Assembly: GCA_023228745.1 (NCBI GenBank)
Contig: JALOAP010000091.1
Location: 1-9,430 of the forward strand
Length of the DNA stretch: 9,430 nt
Source of the DNA: Dehalococcoidia bacterium
Lineage (GTDB): Bacteria > Chloroflexota > Dehalococcoidia > Tepidiformales > Tepidiformaceae
Reading direction: 5' to 3'
Shown here: positions 1 through 4,497 of the stretch, in pieces
Layout: every line of letters starts with the position of its first letter
Position numbering within the stretch: the stretch's first letter is position 1
Program-made: the position numbers and the translations under genes
Notes under the pieces: generated by a model
What the model saw: only the letters and a program-made list of their open reading frames with translations
Database searches by the model: none
Told to the model about the DNA's origin: nothing

Positions 1-1129
1 CGAGGTCCGCCTTGCACGCCTTGTATAGCTCGCGGTCATCGAGCAGGCGCGCGATTGCCCCCGCGAGTGCACCCGGGTCCTCCTCCGGCACAACGAGCCC
101 CCAGCCCTGCTGCTCCACCTGCGCAGCCAACACATCGCCGTGCGTACAGATGAACGGCAGCTCGCCCCAGATGAGGTCGAGGAAGCGCGTGCGGTGGCTG
201 TAGCGCGTCTCCAGGTTGTCGAAGTAGCTGCAGACGCTCAGGTCGGCTTCGAGCACATACTGCTTTGCACTTTCGTGCGAAACCCAGCCCTCCTCGAAGA
301 ACACCGTCTTACCGAGCTGGCCGTTCGCCGCAGCGATGCCCTTCGCGTCCTGGAAGCGCGCACCCTGCCCCAGGTCGATAATGCCGGGATAGGCCGCGCC
401 GAGGAAAAGCAGCTTCACATCCGGCCGCCCGAGGCGGCGCAACGCTTCGAGCAGCGTCGCCGGGTCGTACCACTGGATGATCCCGCCATTCCAGACGATC
501 ACCTTGTCGCCCGGTTCGAAACCTTCGCGCACACCCCGCAAGACCGGAATGCCGGGCTCCGGTGGCTCCCTCCGGATACCGTGTGGCGCGACATCGATGT
601 ACCGGCGCAGCGACGAGTCGCGGTCGTAGATGCCGGGCGAAATTAACCCGAGCGACATCATCATCCCGAGGTAGCTGTCGCGCTGGCGCTCGTTGCAGGT
701 GAGCACGAAGTCGGCGAACGTGAGCTGCATCGCGAGCCATGTGCGCGTTCGCTGGACCCACGCGTGCTGCTTGTACCCCGCGTACTGCTGCCGGCCCGTC
801 TCCATCCACTCCATCGCGTACTGCGAAAAGAGGTCGACCACGAACTTCTTCTTCGGCCAGTGGGGCGCTACGTGGGGCGGCAACCCGGAGGAAACGATGA
901 TGTCGTGCCCATTCACGAGCTGAAGCACGTTGCGCGCACGCCAGCGCACAACGCGGTACGGCAGCGTGGGGTCCGCACCGCGGATATCCGTCCCCGCGAG
1001 CGTCACCTGCGCGTCCGGCAGGTGGCGCGAAAGGACGTCCGCCATCGCGGTCGCGCGGATGCCCGGGGCCGACATGTGCGACCCGAGATGCCCGCGGCAG
1101 AGCACCAGGATGCGTTGCCCTGCTCCCAT
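1..1129 (-). CDS. GT4-type glycosyltransferase, GT-B fold (3' end outside the window)
   Basis: Predicted to move a sugar from a nucleotide-sugar donor to a glycan or lipid acceptor at the cytoplasmic side of the membrane. 376 codons are visible without a stop, close to full length for the family. The N-terminus (GQRILVLCRGHLGSHMSAPGI) starts a Rossmann-like half that opens with a glycine-rich loop. The C-terminal half has the GT-B pattern: KVIVWNGG, then VKLLFLGAA, FFEEGW, an acidic-aromatic block NLETRYSHRTRFLDLIWGELPFI, and GWGLVVPEEDP near the left edge. The LETRYSHRTR...W.ELP block resembles GT4 enzymes of surface polysaccharide clusters. ATG 1127-1129 is the only possible start, because an in-frame stop lies at 1157-1159 with no alternative start between. 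No Shine-Dalgarno is seen, but a TAGGCT -10 lies 8 nt upstream, so the mRNA is probably leaderless. Donor and acceptor cannot be told. A different long minus-strand frame over 309-1325 is a shadow of this gene. Confidence 0.88.
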   Translation of the reverse strand, partial: MGAGQRILVLCRGHLGSHMSAPGIRATAMADVLSRHLPDAQVTLAGTDIRGADPTLPYRVVRWRARNVLQLVNGHDIIVSSGLPPHVAPHWPKKKFVVDLFSQYAMEWMETGRQQYAGYKQHAWVQRTRTWLAMQLTFADFVLTCNERQRDSYLGMMMSLGLISPGIYDRDSSLRRYIDVAPHGIRREPPEPGIPVLRGVREGFEPGDKVIVWNGGIIQWYDPATLLEALRRLGRPDVKLLFLGAAYPGIIDLGQGARFQDAKGIAAANGQLGKTVFFEEGWVSHESAKQYVLEADLSVCSYFDNLETRYSHRTRFLDLIWGELPFICTHGDVLAAQVEQQGWGLVVPEEDPGALAGAIARLLDDRELYKACKADL

Positions 1130-1137
1130 GGCGGCGG

Positions 1138-1166
1138 AGCCTAGGGGAGCAGCGGCCTAAAGGCAA
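1138..1166 (-). promoter_or_regulatory. Promoter of the glycosyltransferase gene (leaderless type)
   Basis: On the minus strand, TTGCCT (1161-1166) and TAGGCT (1138-1143) are separated by exactly 17 bp. The TAGGCT box is 8 nt from the ATG at 1129, which puts transcription start at or next to the start codon. The -35 matches TTGACA at 4 of 6 positions. The same TAGGCT hexamer stands 7 nt before the GTG of the dehydrogenase at 3017. This is inferred from spacing and consensus only. Confidence 0.5.
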
Positions 1167-1177
1167 AGTGGCGAGCG

Positions 1178-1183
1178 TACAAT
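1178..1183 (+). promoter_or_regulatory. -10 box TACAAT, six bases before an ATG
   Basis: TACAAT differs from TATAAT at one position and is followed after 6 nt by ATG at 1190. No good -35 is visible 16-18 bp upstream. It is divergent from the glycosyltransferase promoter at 1138-1166. It would drive a plus-strand transcript through both 85-bp repeats towards the terminator at 1606-1646. Confidence 0.4.
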
Positions 1184-1189
1184 GACGGT

Positions 1190-1297
1190 ATGAAGCGTGA
1201 GCGCCCCGCCAGCCACCAGAAGCTCGTCCAGCGCCTCGAAGCCGCCGCGTGCTCCGCCCGCGCCTCATGCCAAACGGCCGCCATCGCCTACCGATGA
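1190..1297 (+). CDS. Possible 35-codon leaderless ORF or remnant of a decayed gene
   Basis: It begins MKRERPASHQKLVQRLEAAA, which looks like a normal charged, helical protein N-terminus. It then runs at about codon 22 into the first 85-bp repeat, where composition changes, and stops at TGA 1295-1297. The start stands 6 nt after TACAAT with no Shine-Dalgarno, like other genes here. Two readings are possible: a real gene whose remainder was cut off by insertion of the repeat, or a small peptide or upstream ORF on a non-coding RNA. I do not recognise the peptide. Confidence 0.22.
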   Translation: MKRERPASHQKLVQRLEAAACSARASCQTAAIAYR

Positions 1298-1338
1298 ACG
1301 TCTGTGCCAACCGGAGTGGCCACAAGGGCCGCAGCTAC
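1254..1338 (+). repeat. 85-bp direct repeat, copy A
   Basis: Starts CCGCCCGCGCCTCATGCC and ends CCGCAGCTAC. It matches copy B at 1442-1526 at 80 of 85 positions. The five differences lie in the right-hand half. The copies are 188 bp apart, which is not a multiple of three, so they cannot encode one peptide repeated within a single frame. No strong internal hairpin is seen. It could be a dispersed genomic element, the footprint of a duplication or insertion, or a unit of a non-coding RNA. Confidence 0.9.
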
Positions 1339-1441
1339 CACCAACCCGTAGTCGAGGCCCACTGCGGCCTCGGGACCCGGTACCCGGCAACATCACCGGC
1401 GACACCATGGCCCACGGCACAACACGCACGAGCCATCCCGG

Positions 1442-1526
1442 CCGCCCGCGCCTCATGCCAAACGGCCGCCATCGCCTAGCGGTGAACGTCTGTACCAACC
1501 GGAGCGGCCACAAGGGCCGCGGCTAC
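1442..1526 (+). repeat. 85-bp direct repeat, copy B
   Basis: Second copy of the element at 1254-1338. The first 36 or so bases are identical. Substitutions fall at positions equivalent to C/G, A/G, G/A, T/C and A/G further right. Flanks on either side of the two copies do not match, so the repeat borders are sharp. It lies 34 bp before the TTGACA/palindrome element and 80 bp before the terminator stem. Confidence 0.9.
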
Positions 1527-1559
1527 GGGAGTCCATCTTGACGTGCCTCAGCGAACTAG

Positions 1560-1577
1560 TTGACACTGTCATGACAG
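1560..1577 (+). promoter_or_regulatory. TTGACA box abutting a perfect 12-bp palindrome (possible operator)
   Basis: TTGACA at 1560-1565 is an exact -35 consensus. It is followed at once by CTGTCATGACAG (1566-1577), a perfect 12-bp palindrome that would occupy the promoter spacer, a common operator position. The matching -10 is weak: TTGTGT at 17 bp spacing or TGTGTA at 18 bp. If active, it would make an RNA of about 50 nt ending at the terminator at 1646, or contribute to NYN transcription by readthrough. Confidence 0.35.
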
Positions 1578-1605
1578 GCTTGTTGTGTACTGCCTGTGTG
1601 TATTC

Positions 1606-1646
1606 GCCCCGGCGTTGGGAGCTTAGCTCCTGAGGCCGGGCTTTTT
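1606..1646 (+). terminator. Intrinsic terminator just upstream of the NYN gene
   Basis: The outer stem pairs GCCCCGGC (1606-1613) with GCCGGGC (1635-1641), with one bulged C. It continues through T-A, T-G and G-T pairs to a perfect inner stem GGAGC (1618-1622)/GCTCC (1626-1630) with a TTA loop. Five T residues follow directly (1642-1646). It ends 16 nt before the NYN start codon. No plus-strand gene of normal size ends here, so it would terminate the transcript from 1178 or 1560, or act as an attenuator. Confidence 0.75.
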
Positions 1647-1648
1647 CG

Positions 1649-1654
1649 TATGAT
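1649..1654 (+). promoter_or_regulatory. -10 box TATGAT of the NYN-domain gene
   Basis: TATGAT differs from TATAAT at one position. It ends 8 nt before ATG 1663, as expected for a leaderless start, and argues against the in-frame GTG at 1657, only 2 nt away. It begins 2 nt after the terminator T-run. No -35 is seen, since that position falls within the terminator hairpin. Confidence 0.5.
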
Positions 1655-1662
1655 GCGTGCAG

Positions 1663-2250
1663 ATGTCCAACCATCGAGCGGCCGTCTTCGTCGATGGGGG
1701 ATACCTCGACTACGTGCTGAGGTCCTGTGGCGCCTTCGGAAAGACAGACTTCGAAGCGTTCTTCCGTGCCCTTGCTGAACCAGCCGAACTACTTCGCGCC
1801 TACTACTACCACTGCCTTCCATACCAATCGCCCAATCCGACACCAGAGGAAGCGGCGCGATTCGGCGCGATGCACCGGTTCCTCGATGCACTGGACCAGT
1901 TACCGCGAGTGGAAGTCCGGCAGGGAAAGATCGCCTATCGTGGAAAGAAGGCGGATGGACGCCCAATCTTCGTTCAAAAGCAGGTCGACAGCCTCATCGC
2001 CACGGACCTGGTGATGCTGAGTACGAAGCGTCTCATTTCAGAAGCCGTCGTCGTCGCTGGGGACAGCGACCTCCTGCCACCAATTCGCATCGCGAAAGAC
2101 GAAGGCGCCGTGGTTCGTTTGGCCCACGGCACAAAACGCGATCGGCCACACGCGGACCTGTGGAACATGGCTGACGAGCGGCTCCCGCTGACCACCGACT
2201 GGTTCGCCCGCTGCCGGCAGCGCGAATTGCCGCCAGATCCGGGCGCGTAG
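1663..2250 (+). CDS. NYN-domain (LabA/DUF88, PIN-like) RNase
   Basis: Predicted metal-dependent RNase of the NYN branch of the PIN-like fold, 195 residues, a single domain. The acidic residues expected at the metal site are visible: D11 in VFVDGGYL after strand 1, D109 in QKQVDSLIATDLVML (with D115), and D134/D136 in VVVAGDSDLLPPI. The order and spacing fit LabA/YaiI-like DUF88 proteins. No membrane segment or extra RNA-binding domain is seen; the tail is short and charged. ATG 1663 is preferred over GTG 1657 because of the TATGAT box. Many codons end in A or T (CTT, CCA, CAA, ACA, CTA), unlike the C/G-ending codons of its neighbours, which suggests more recent acquisition. It follows a terminator and a repeat-bearing non-coding stretch, and ends 5 bp from the convergent dehydrogenase. 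RNA processing, defence or toxin roles are all possible; the target is unknown. Confidence 0.88.
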   Translation: MSNHRAAVFVDGGYLDYVLRSCGAFGKTDFEAFFRALAEPAELLRAYYYHCLPYQSPNPTPEEAARFGAMHRFLDALDQLPRVEVRQGKIAYRGKKADGRPIFVQKQVDSLIATDLVMLSTKRLISEAVVVAGDSDLLPPIRIAKDEGAVVRLAHGTKRDRPHADLWNMADERLPLTTDWFARCRQRELPPDPGA

Positions 2251-2255
2251 CGGCG

Positions 2256-3017
2256 CTACCCCTCGCGGTGCACCGCCATCGCCGTCGCCTGCGCGAGCGG
2301 CGTCACGCGGATGTGGTCGATGTTCACATGCGGTGGACGTGTCACGACGAACGCGATGATGTCTGCGATGTCGTCGCCGACGAGCGGCGCCACACCCGCG
2401 TAGACCTTCTTCGCGCGCTCCACGTCGCCATCGAACCGCACCACGCTGAACTCCGTCTCGACCATGCCGGGGTCCACCTGGGTCACACGGATCGGCTTGC
2501 CGAGCAGTTCGAGGCGCAGCGTCTCCGTGATCGCTGTGACACCGTGCTTCGCGCTCGTGTAGCCCGCGCCACCGGGGTACACCTCCTGCGCCGCGATCGA
2601 GCCCACGTTCACGATGTGGCCATCGCCCGAAGCTTCGAGCCCCGGGACGAAGGCGCGCGTCACCAGCATCAGCCCGAACACGTTCGCCTCCCACATCGTC
2701 CGCCAGCGGTCGTCGTCCGATTCGGCGATGGTGTCGAGCCCGTGCGCACCACCCGCGTTGTTCACCAACACGTTGATCCGCGGTACTGCGCGCGCGAACG
2801 CCTCAACGCTCTCCCGCTGCGTCACATCGAGCGCGATCGCCCGCCCCCCGATCTCCTTCGCCAGCGCTTCGATGCGGTCGAAGCGGCGCGCGCCAACCAC
2901 CACCTCGAAGCCGGCAGCCGCGAGCGCACGGGCCGTGGCCGCCCCGATGCCAGCGCTGGCGCCGGTGACAACAGCAACGGGACGGGAACCATCGGGAGCG
3001 GTGCGTGCGGTGTACAC
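2256..3017 (-). CDS. Short-chain dehydrogenase/reductase (classical SDR, NADP-type)
   Basis: A cytosolic NAD(P)-dependent oxidoreductase of 253 residues, typical for classical SDRs. Visible motifs: the cofactor loop TGASAGIG (18-25), ARR after the second strand (R44/R45, suggesting NADP), D64 of LDVT, NNAG (86-89), N112, the catalytic S140 in VNVGSIAA, the YTSAK motif (Y153, K157), and PGMVETEF after it. Overall it resembles the YdfG/serine 3-dehydrogenase-like group, whose members act on hydroxy acids or small alcohols; the substrate here cannot be told. GTG 3017 is chosen because TAGGCT stands 7 nt upstream and the residues before it (to ATG 3113) do not look like an SDR N-terminus and would cross the ccsA promoter. 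It is divergent from ccsA and convergent with the NYN gene. Confidence 0.93.
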   Translation of the reverse strand: MYTARTAPDGSRPVAVVTGASAGIGAATARALAAAGFEVVVGARRFDRIEALAKEIGGRAIALDVTQRESVEAFARAVPRINVLVNNAGGAHGLDTIAESDDDRWRTMWEANVFGLMLVTRAFVPGLEASGDGHIVNVGSIAAQEVYPGGAGYTSAKHGVTAITETLRLELLGKPIRVTQVDPGMVETEFSVVRFDGDVERAKKVYAGVAPLVGDDIADIIAFVVTRPPHVNIDHIRVTPLAQATAMAVHREG

Positions 3018-3024
3018 AGGCGTC

Positions 3025-3030
3025 AGCCTA
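3025..3030 (-). promoter_or_regulatory. -10 box TAGGCT of the dehydrogenase gene
   Basis: On the minus strand TAGGCT ends 7 nt before GTG 3017, consistent with a leaderless mRNA. The hexamer is identical to the glycosyltransferase -10 at 1138-1143. No convincing -35 lies 17 bp upstream. Confidence 0.4.
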
Positions 3031-3071
3031 CCGCGCGTCGCACCTTGCTCGCACCCTTTCCTCCGCAGCAG

Positions 3072-3077
3072 TAGTAT
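3072..3077 (+). promoter_or_regulatory. Candidate -10 box TAGTAT for the ccsA-type gene
   Basis: TAGTAT matches TATAAT at 4 of 6 positions. Transcription would start near 3084, which leaves GTG 3079 out of the mRNA and favours GTG 3097 as the start. A weak GGGA (3087-3090) lies 6 nt before 3097. Confidence 0.3.
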
Positions 3078-3096
3078 TGTGAACCTGGGAACAATC

Positions 3097-4044
3097 GTGG
3101 CAGACCTCTCCATCTACCTCTTCTGGTCGAGCTTCGTCACCGCGCTCATGGCGTCGGCCCTCTACGTGGCATATGTCGCGAGCGCCGCGCTGCCCTTGCG
3201 CCGCCTCACCGCCCAAACGAGCGCGGGCACGGTCACCGTCGCGGATGCGCCCGGCACCCCGAACGCCGGCCTCGGCCGCCTCGCCACGAGTTTCACCTGG
3301 TTCACCTTCCTCGCGCTCGTGGGCGCCGTGCTCACGCGCTGGGCGGCCGTCGAACGGACGCCGCTGGCGAACATGTACGAATACACGCTGGCGTTCTCGA
3401 TGGGCATCGCAGGCGCCTACCTTGCCTTCGAAACCGCGACCCACCAGCGCCGCGTCGGCTTCATCGCCCTCCCCGTCGTGGCGGCGATGATCTGGATAAC
3501 CTCGCTCTTCCCGAACGAGATCGTCCCGCTCATCCCGGCCCTCCAGAACGGCCCGCTGCTCACCATCCATGTGAGCTTCATGATGATCTCCTACGCCGTA
3601 CTCACCGTAGCGTTCTGCGGTGCGGTCATCTACCTGCTGCAGGGCGGCGAAGGGCACCGCAGGTTCGCTTCCCTCCCCAGTGCCGATGCTGCGGGCGACC
3701 TCGCCCACAAAGCCGTCATGGTCGGTTTCCCCCTGCTCGGGCTCGGTATTGCGCTCGGCGCCTGGTGGGCGAACGACGCCTGGGGCCGCTACTGGGGCTG
3801 GGACCCGAAAGAGACGAGCGCGCTCGTCACGTGGCTCAGCATCGTCGCCTATTTCCATGCGCGCGCCGGCTCCGGCTCGGTCGCTGGCGCACCCGGCATC
3901 CGGCGGATCGTCCCCACGAAGATCCGCCGCGGCTGGCGGCCCGACCCGATGTGGTGGCTCGTCCTCATGTGGGCACTCGTCATGTTTACCTACTTTGCCG
4001 TGAACCTCTGGGTTACCGGCCTGCACAGCTACGCGGGGGTGTAG
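3097..4044 (+). CDS. ccsA: Cytochrome c assembly protein CcsA/CcsB (ResC type), heme handling
   Basis: Integral membrane subunit of system II cytochrome c maturation. With a Ccs1/ResB partner it carries heme to the outer face and attaches it to apocytochrome c CXXCH motifs. 315 residues with about eight hydrophobic segments, beginning at residue 6. The family signature is intact: the tryptophan-rich WGRYWGWDPKET before the last helices, the histidine of TIHVSFMMISYAVL, the PLANMYEYTLAF loop, and the C-terminal TGLHSYAGV histidine. The start is GTG 3097 or in-frame GTG 3079, six codons earlier; I prefer 3097 from the position of the candidate -10. In-frame codons upstream to 2614 overlap the dehydrogenase and are not coding. 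It stands alone; no ResB/Ccs1, thioredoxin-like or cytochrome gene lies in the window. A perfect GC hairpin follows the stop codon. It could also be annotated ccsB or resC, since these names are used interchangeably. Confidence 0.92.
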   Translation: MADLSIYLFWSSFVTALMASALYVAYVASAALPLRRLTAQTSAGTVTVADAPGTPNAGLGRLATSFTWFTFLALVGAVLTRWAAVERTPLANMYEYTLAFSMGIAGAYLAFETATHQRRVGFIALPVVAAMIWITSLFPNEIVPLIPALQNGPLLTIHVSFMMISYAVLTVAFCGAVIYLLQGGEGHRRFASLPSADAAGDLAHKAVMVGFPLLGLGIALGAWWANDAWGRYWGWDPKETSALVTWLSIVAYFHARAGSGSVAGAPGIRRIVPTKIRRGWRPDPMWWLVLMWALVMFTYFAVNLWVTGLHSYAGV

Positions 4045-4063
4045 GGCGCGCGCTTCGCGCGCC
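4045..4063 (+). terminator. GC-only stem-loop directly after the ccsA stop
   Basis: GGCGCGCG (4045-4052) pairs perfectly with CGCGCGCC (4056-4063) around a CTT loop, starting on the first base after the TAG. No T-run follows, so it may stabilise the 3' end or give T-independent termination. Alternating CG could also form Z-DNA. Confidence 0.45.
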
Positions 4064-4098
4064 GGTGCCCGGTGGCCCGTGCCGCTGGCGAGTGCCGA

Positions 4099-4119
4099 CT
4101 GGCTGCCGGCAACTGGCCT
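4099..4119 (+). repeat. Heptamer microrepeat, three units (CYGGCNN)
   Basis: Units ctggctg, ccggcaa and ctggcct follow one another in exact 7-nt phase between ccsA and the zinc-ribbon gene. Similar arrays stand at 6220-6233 and 8173-8193. No function is evident. Confidence 0.5.
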
Positions 4120-4217
4120 CACCGACGCGCTCGGGAATTCCCTTACTGTGCTTCCCCGATTCCCGCGCAACGGCACTCGTGGCACAGTGGCGGCGGCGGG
4201 ACTTTGAGGTTAGGGAG

Positions 4218-4412
4218 ATGACCCGAAAGTCCAACACTCACCATCCGTGCCCCCTTTGCGGGCGCATCACCCGGGCGCATTCGCGCATGGAACTGTCCGA
4301 TCTCGAGGGCGTGGGTCGAGCCCGCCCGACGGGGTTCGCGACAATCATCTGCCGGGACTGTGCATTCGCCATGGTCGTCAGGTCGCAGGCGGTGGCTGCG
4401 ATGAGCGCATGA
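4218..4412 (+). CDS. Small zinc-ribbon protein, 64 residues, function unknown
   Basis: Two CXXC knuckles, C11/C14 in PCPLCGR and C45/C48 in ICRDCAF, are spaced as in a zinc ribbon binding one metal ion. Between them lies a short charged stretch (SRMELSDLEGVGRAR) that may form a helix. The protein is basic at its N-terminus and ends with a hydrophobic VVRSQAVAAM tail. GAGG at 4206-4209, 8 nt before the ATG, can serve as ribosome binding site; GGGAG right at the ATG is too close. Though short, the paired knuckles at both ends make this frame credible; I do not recognise the family. It lies between ccsA and glgC, separate from both, so the context gives no role. Nucleic-acid or protein binding is the usual use of such ribbons. 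Confidence 0.62.
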   Translation: MTRKSNTHHPCPLCGRITRAHSRMELSDLEGVGRARPTGFATIICRDCAFAMVVRSQAVAAMSA

Positions 4413-4453
4413 TGCGCAGCGGCTAAGCCGTCACCATCGCGGCGTTTCGGCCC

Positions 4454-4496
4454 TTCGCCCCCGTGGCTACAATGAAGCCAGAACAACGGGGGCGAA
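4454..4496. promoter_or_regulatory. Perfect 11-bp inverted repeat across the glgC promoter and leader
   Basis: TTCGCCCCCGT (4454-4464) is the exact reverse complement of ACGGGGGCGAA (4486-4496), with 21 bp between. Nested inside is GGCT (4465-4468)/AGCC (4476-4479). The arms flank the TACAAT -10 (4468-4473), and the right arm ends one base before the glgC ATG, including the only G-rich stretch that could act as Shine-Dalgarno. If transcription starts near 4480 only the right arm is transcribed, so the dyad would act as DNA (operator). If an upstream promoter is used, it would fold and hide the ribosome site. Confidence 0.6.
4468..4473 (+). promoter_or_regulatory. -10 box TACAAT of glgC
   Basis: TACAAT is one mismatch from consensus and identical to the box at 1178-1183. 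It would give a leader of about 18 nt before ATG 4498. The -35 is not convincing (TTTCGG at 17 bp spacing), which would fit an activated or weak promoter. Confidence 0.5.
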
Positions 4497-4497
4497 C

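Larger units (their letters stand above)
1130..1662. other. 533-bp accessory intergenic region without a convincing gene
   Basis: In order it holds: two divergent -10 boxes, a 35-codon ORF, direct repeat A (1254-1338), 103 bp of unrelated sequence, direct repeat B (1442-1526), a TTGACA box with a 12-bp palindrome (1560-1577), an intrinsic terminator (1606-1646) and the -10 of the NYN gene (1649-1654). Open frames of 70-115 codons cross it on both strands, but none has an initiation signal or recognisable motifs. The repeat copies fall in different frames, so the repeat is probably not protein coding. Confidence 0.6.

Noticed and set aside
309..1325. 338-codon open frame on the minus strand
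   Set aside because: It is the glycosyltransferase gene read in another frame: Arg/Pro/Ala-rich, no motifs, and the alternative frame shows a clear GT-B protein.
1408..1422. 15-bp exact match to 2120-2134 within the NYN gene
   Set aside because: Short and isolated, with flanks diverging at once; chance cannot be excluded in sequence of this length and GC content.
1254..1526. CRISPR array
   Set aside because: Only two copies, 85 bp long, with a 103-bp gap and no cas genes; it does not fit CRISPR repeat or spacer sizes.
1130..1662. Insertion sequence or transposase remnant
   Set aside because: No terminal inverted repeats, target duplications or transposase-like residues could be seen; the repeat pair alone is not enough.
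2614..3096. N-terminal extension of ccsA to ATG 2614
   Set aside because: It would overlap the dehydrogenase gene antisense, and the residues show no hydrophobic segment or CcsA similarity.
3028..4185. 385-codon open frame antisense to ccsA
   Set aside because: Low-complexity Arg/Glu/Gly content, no start signal and no motifs; ccsA on the other strand has a complete family signature.
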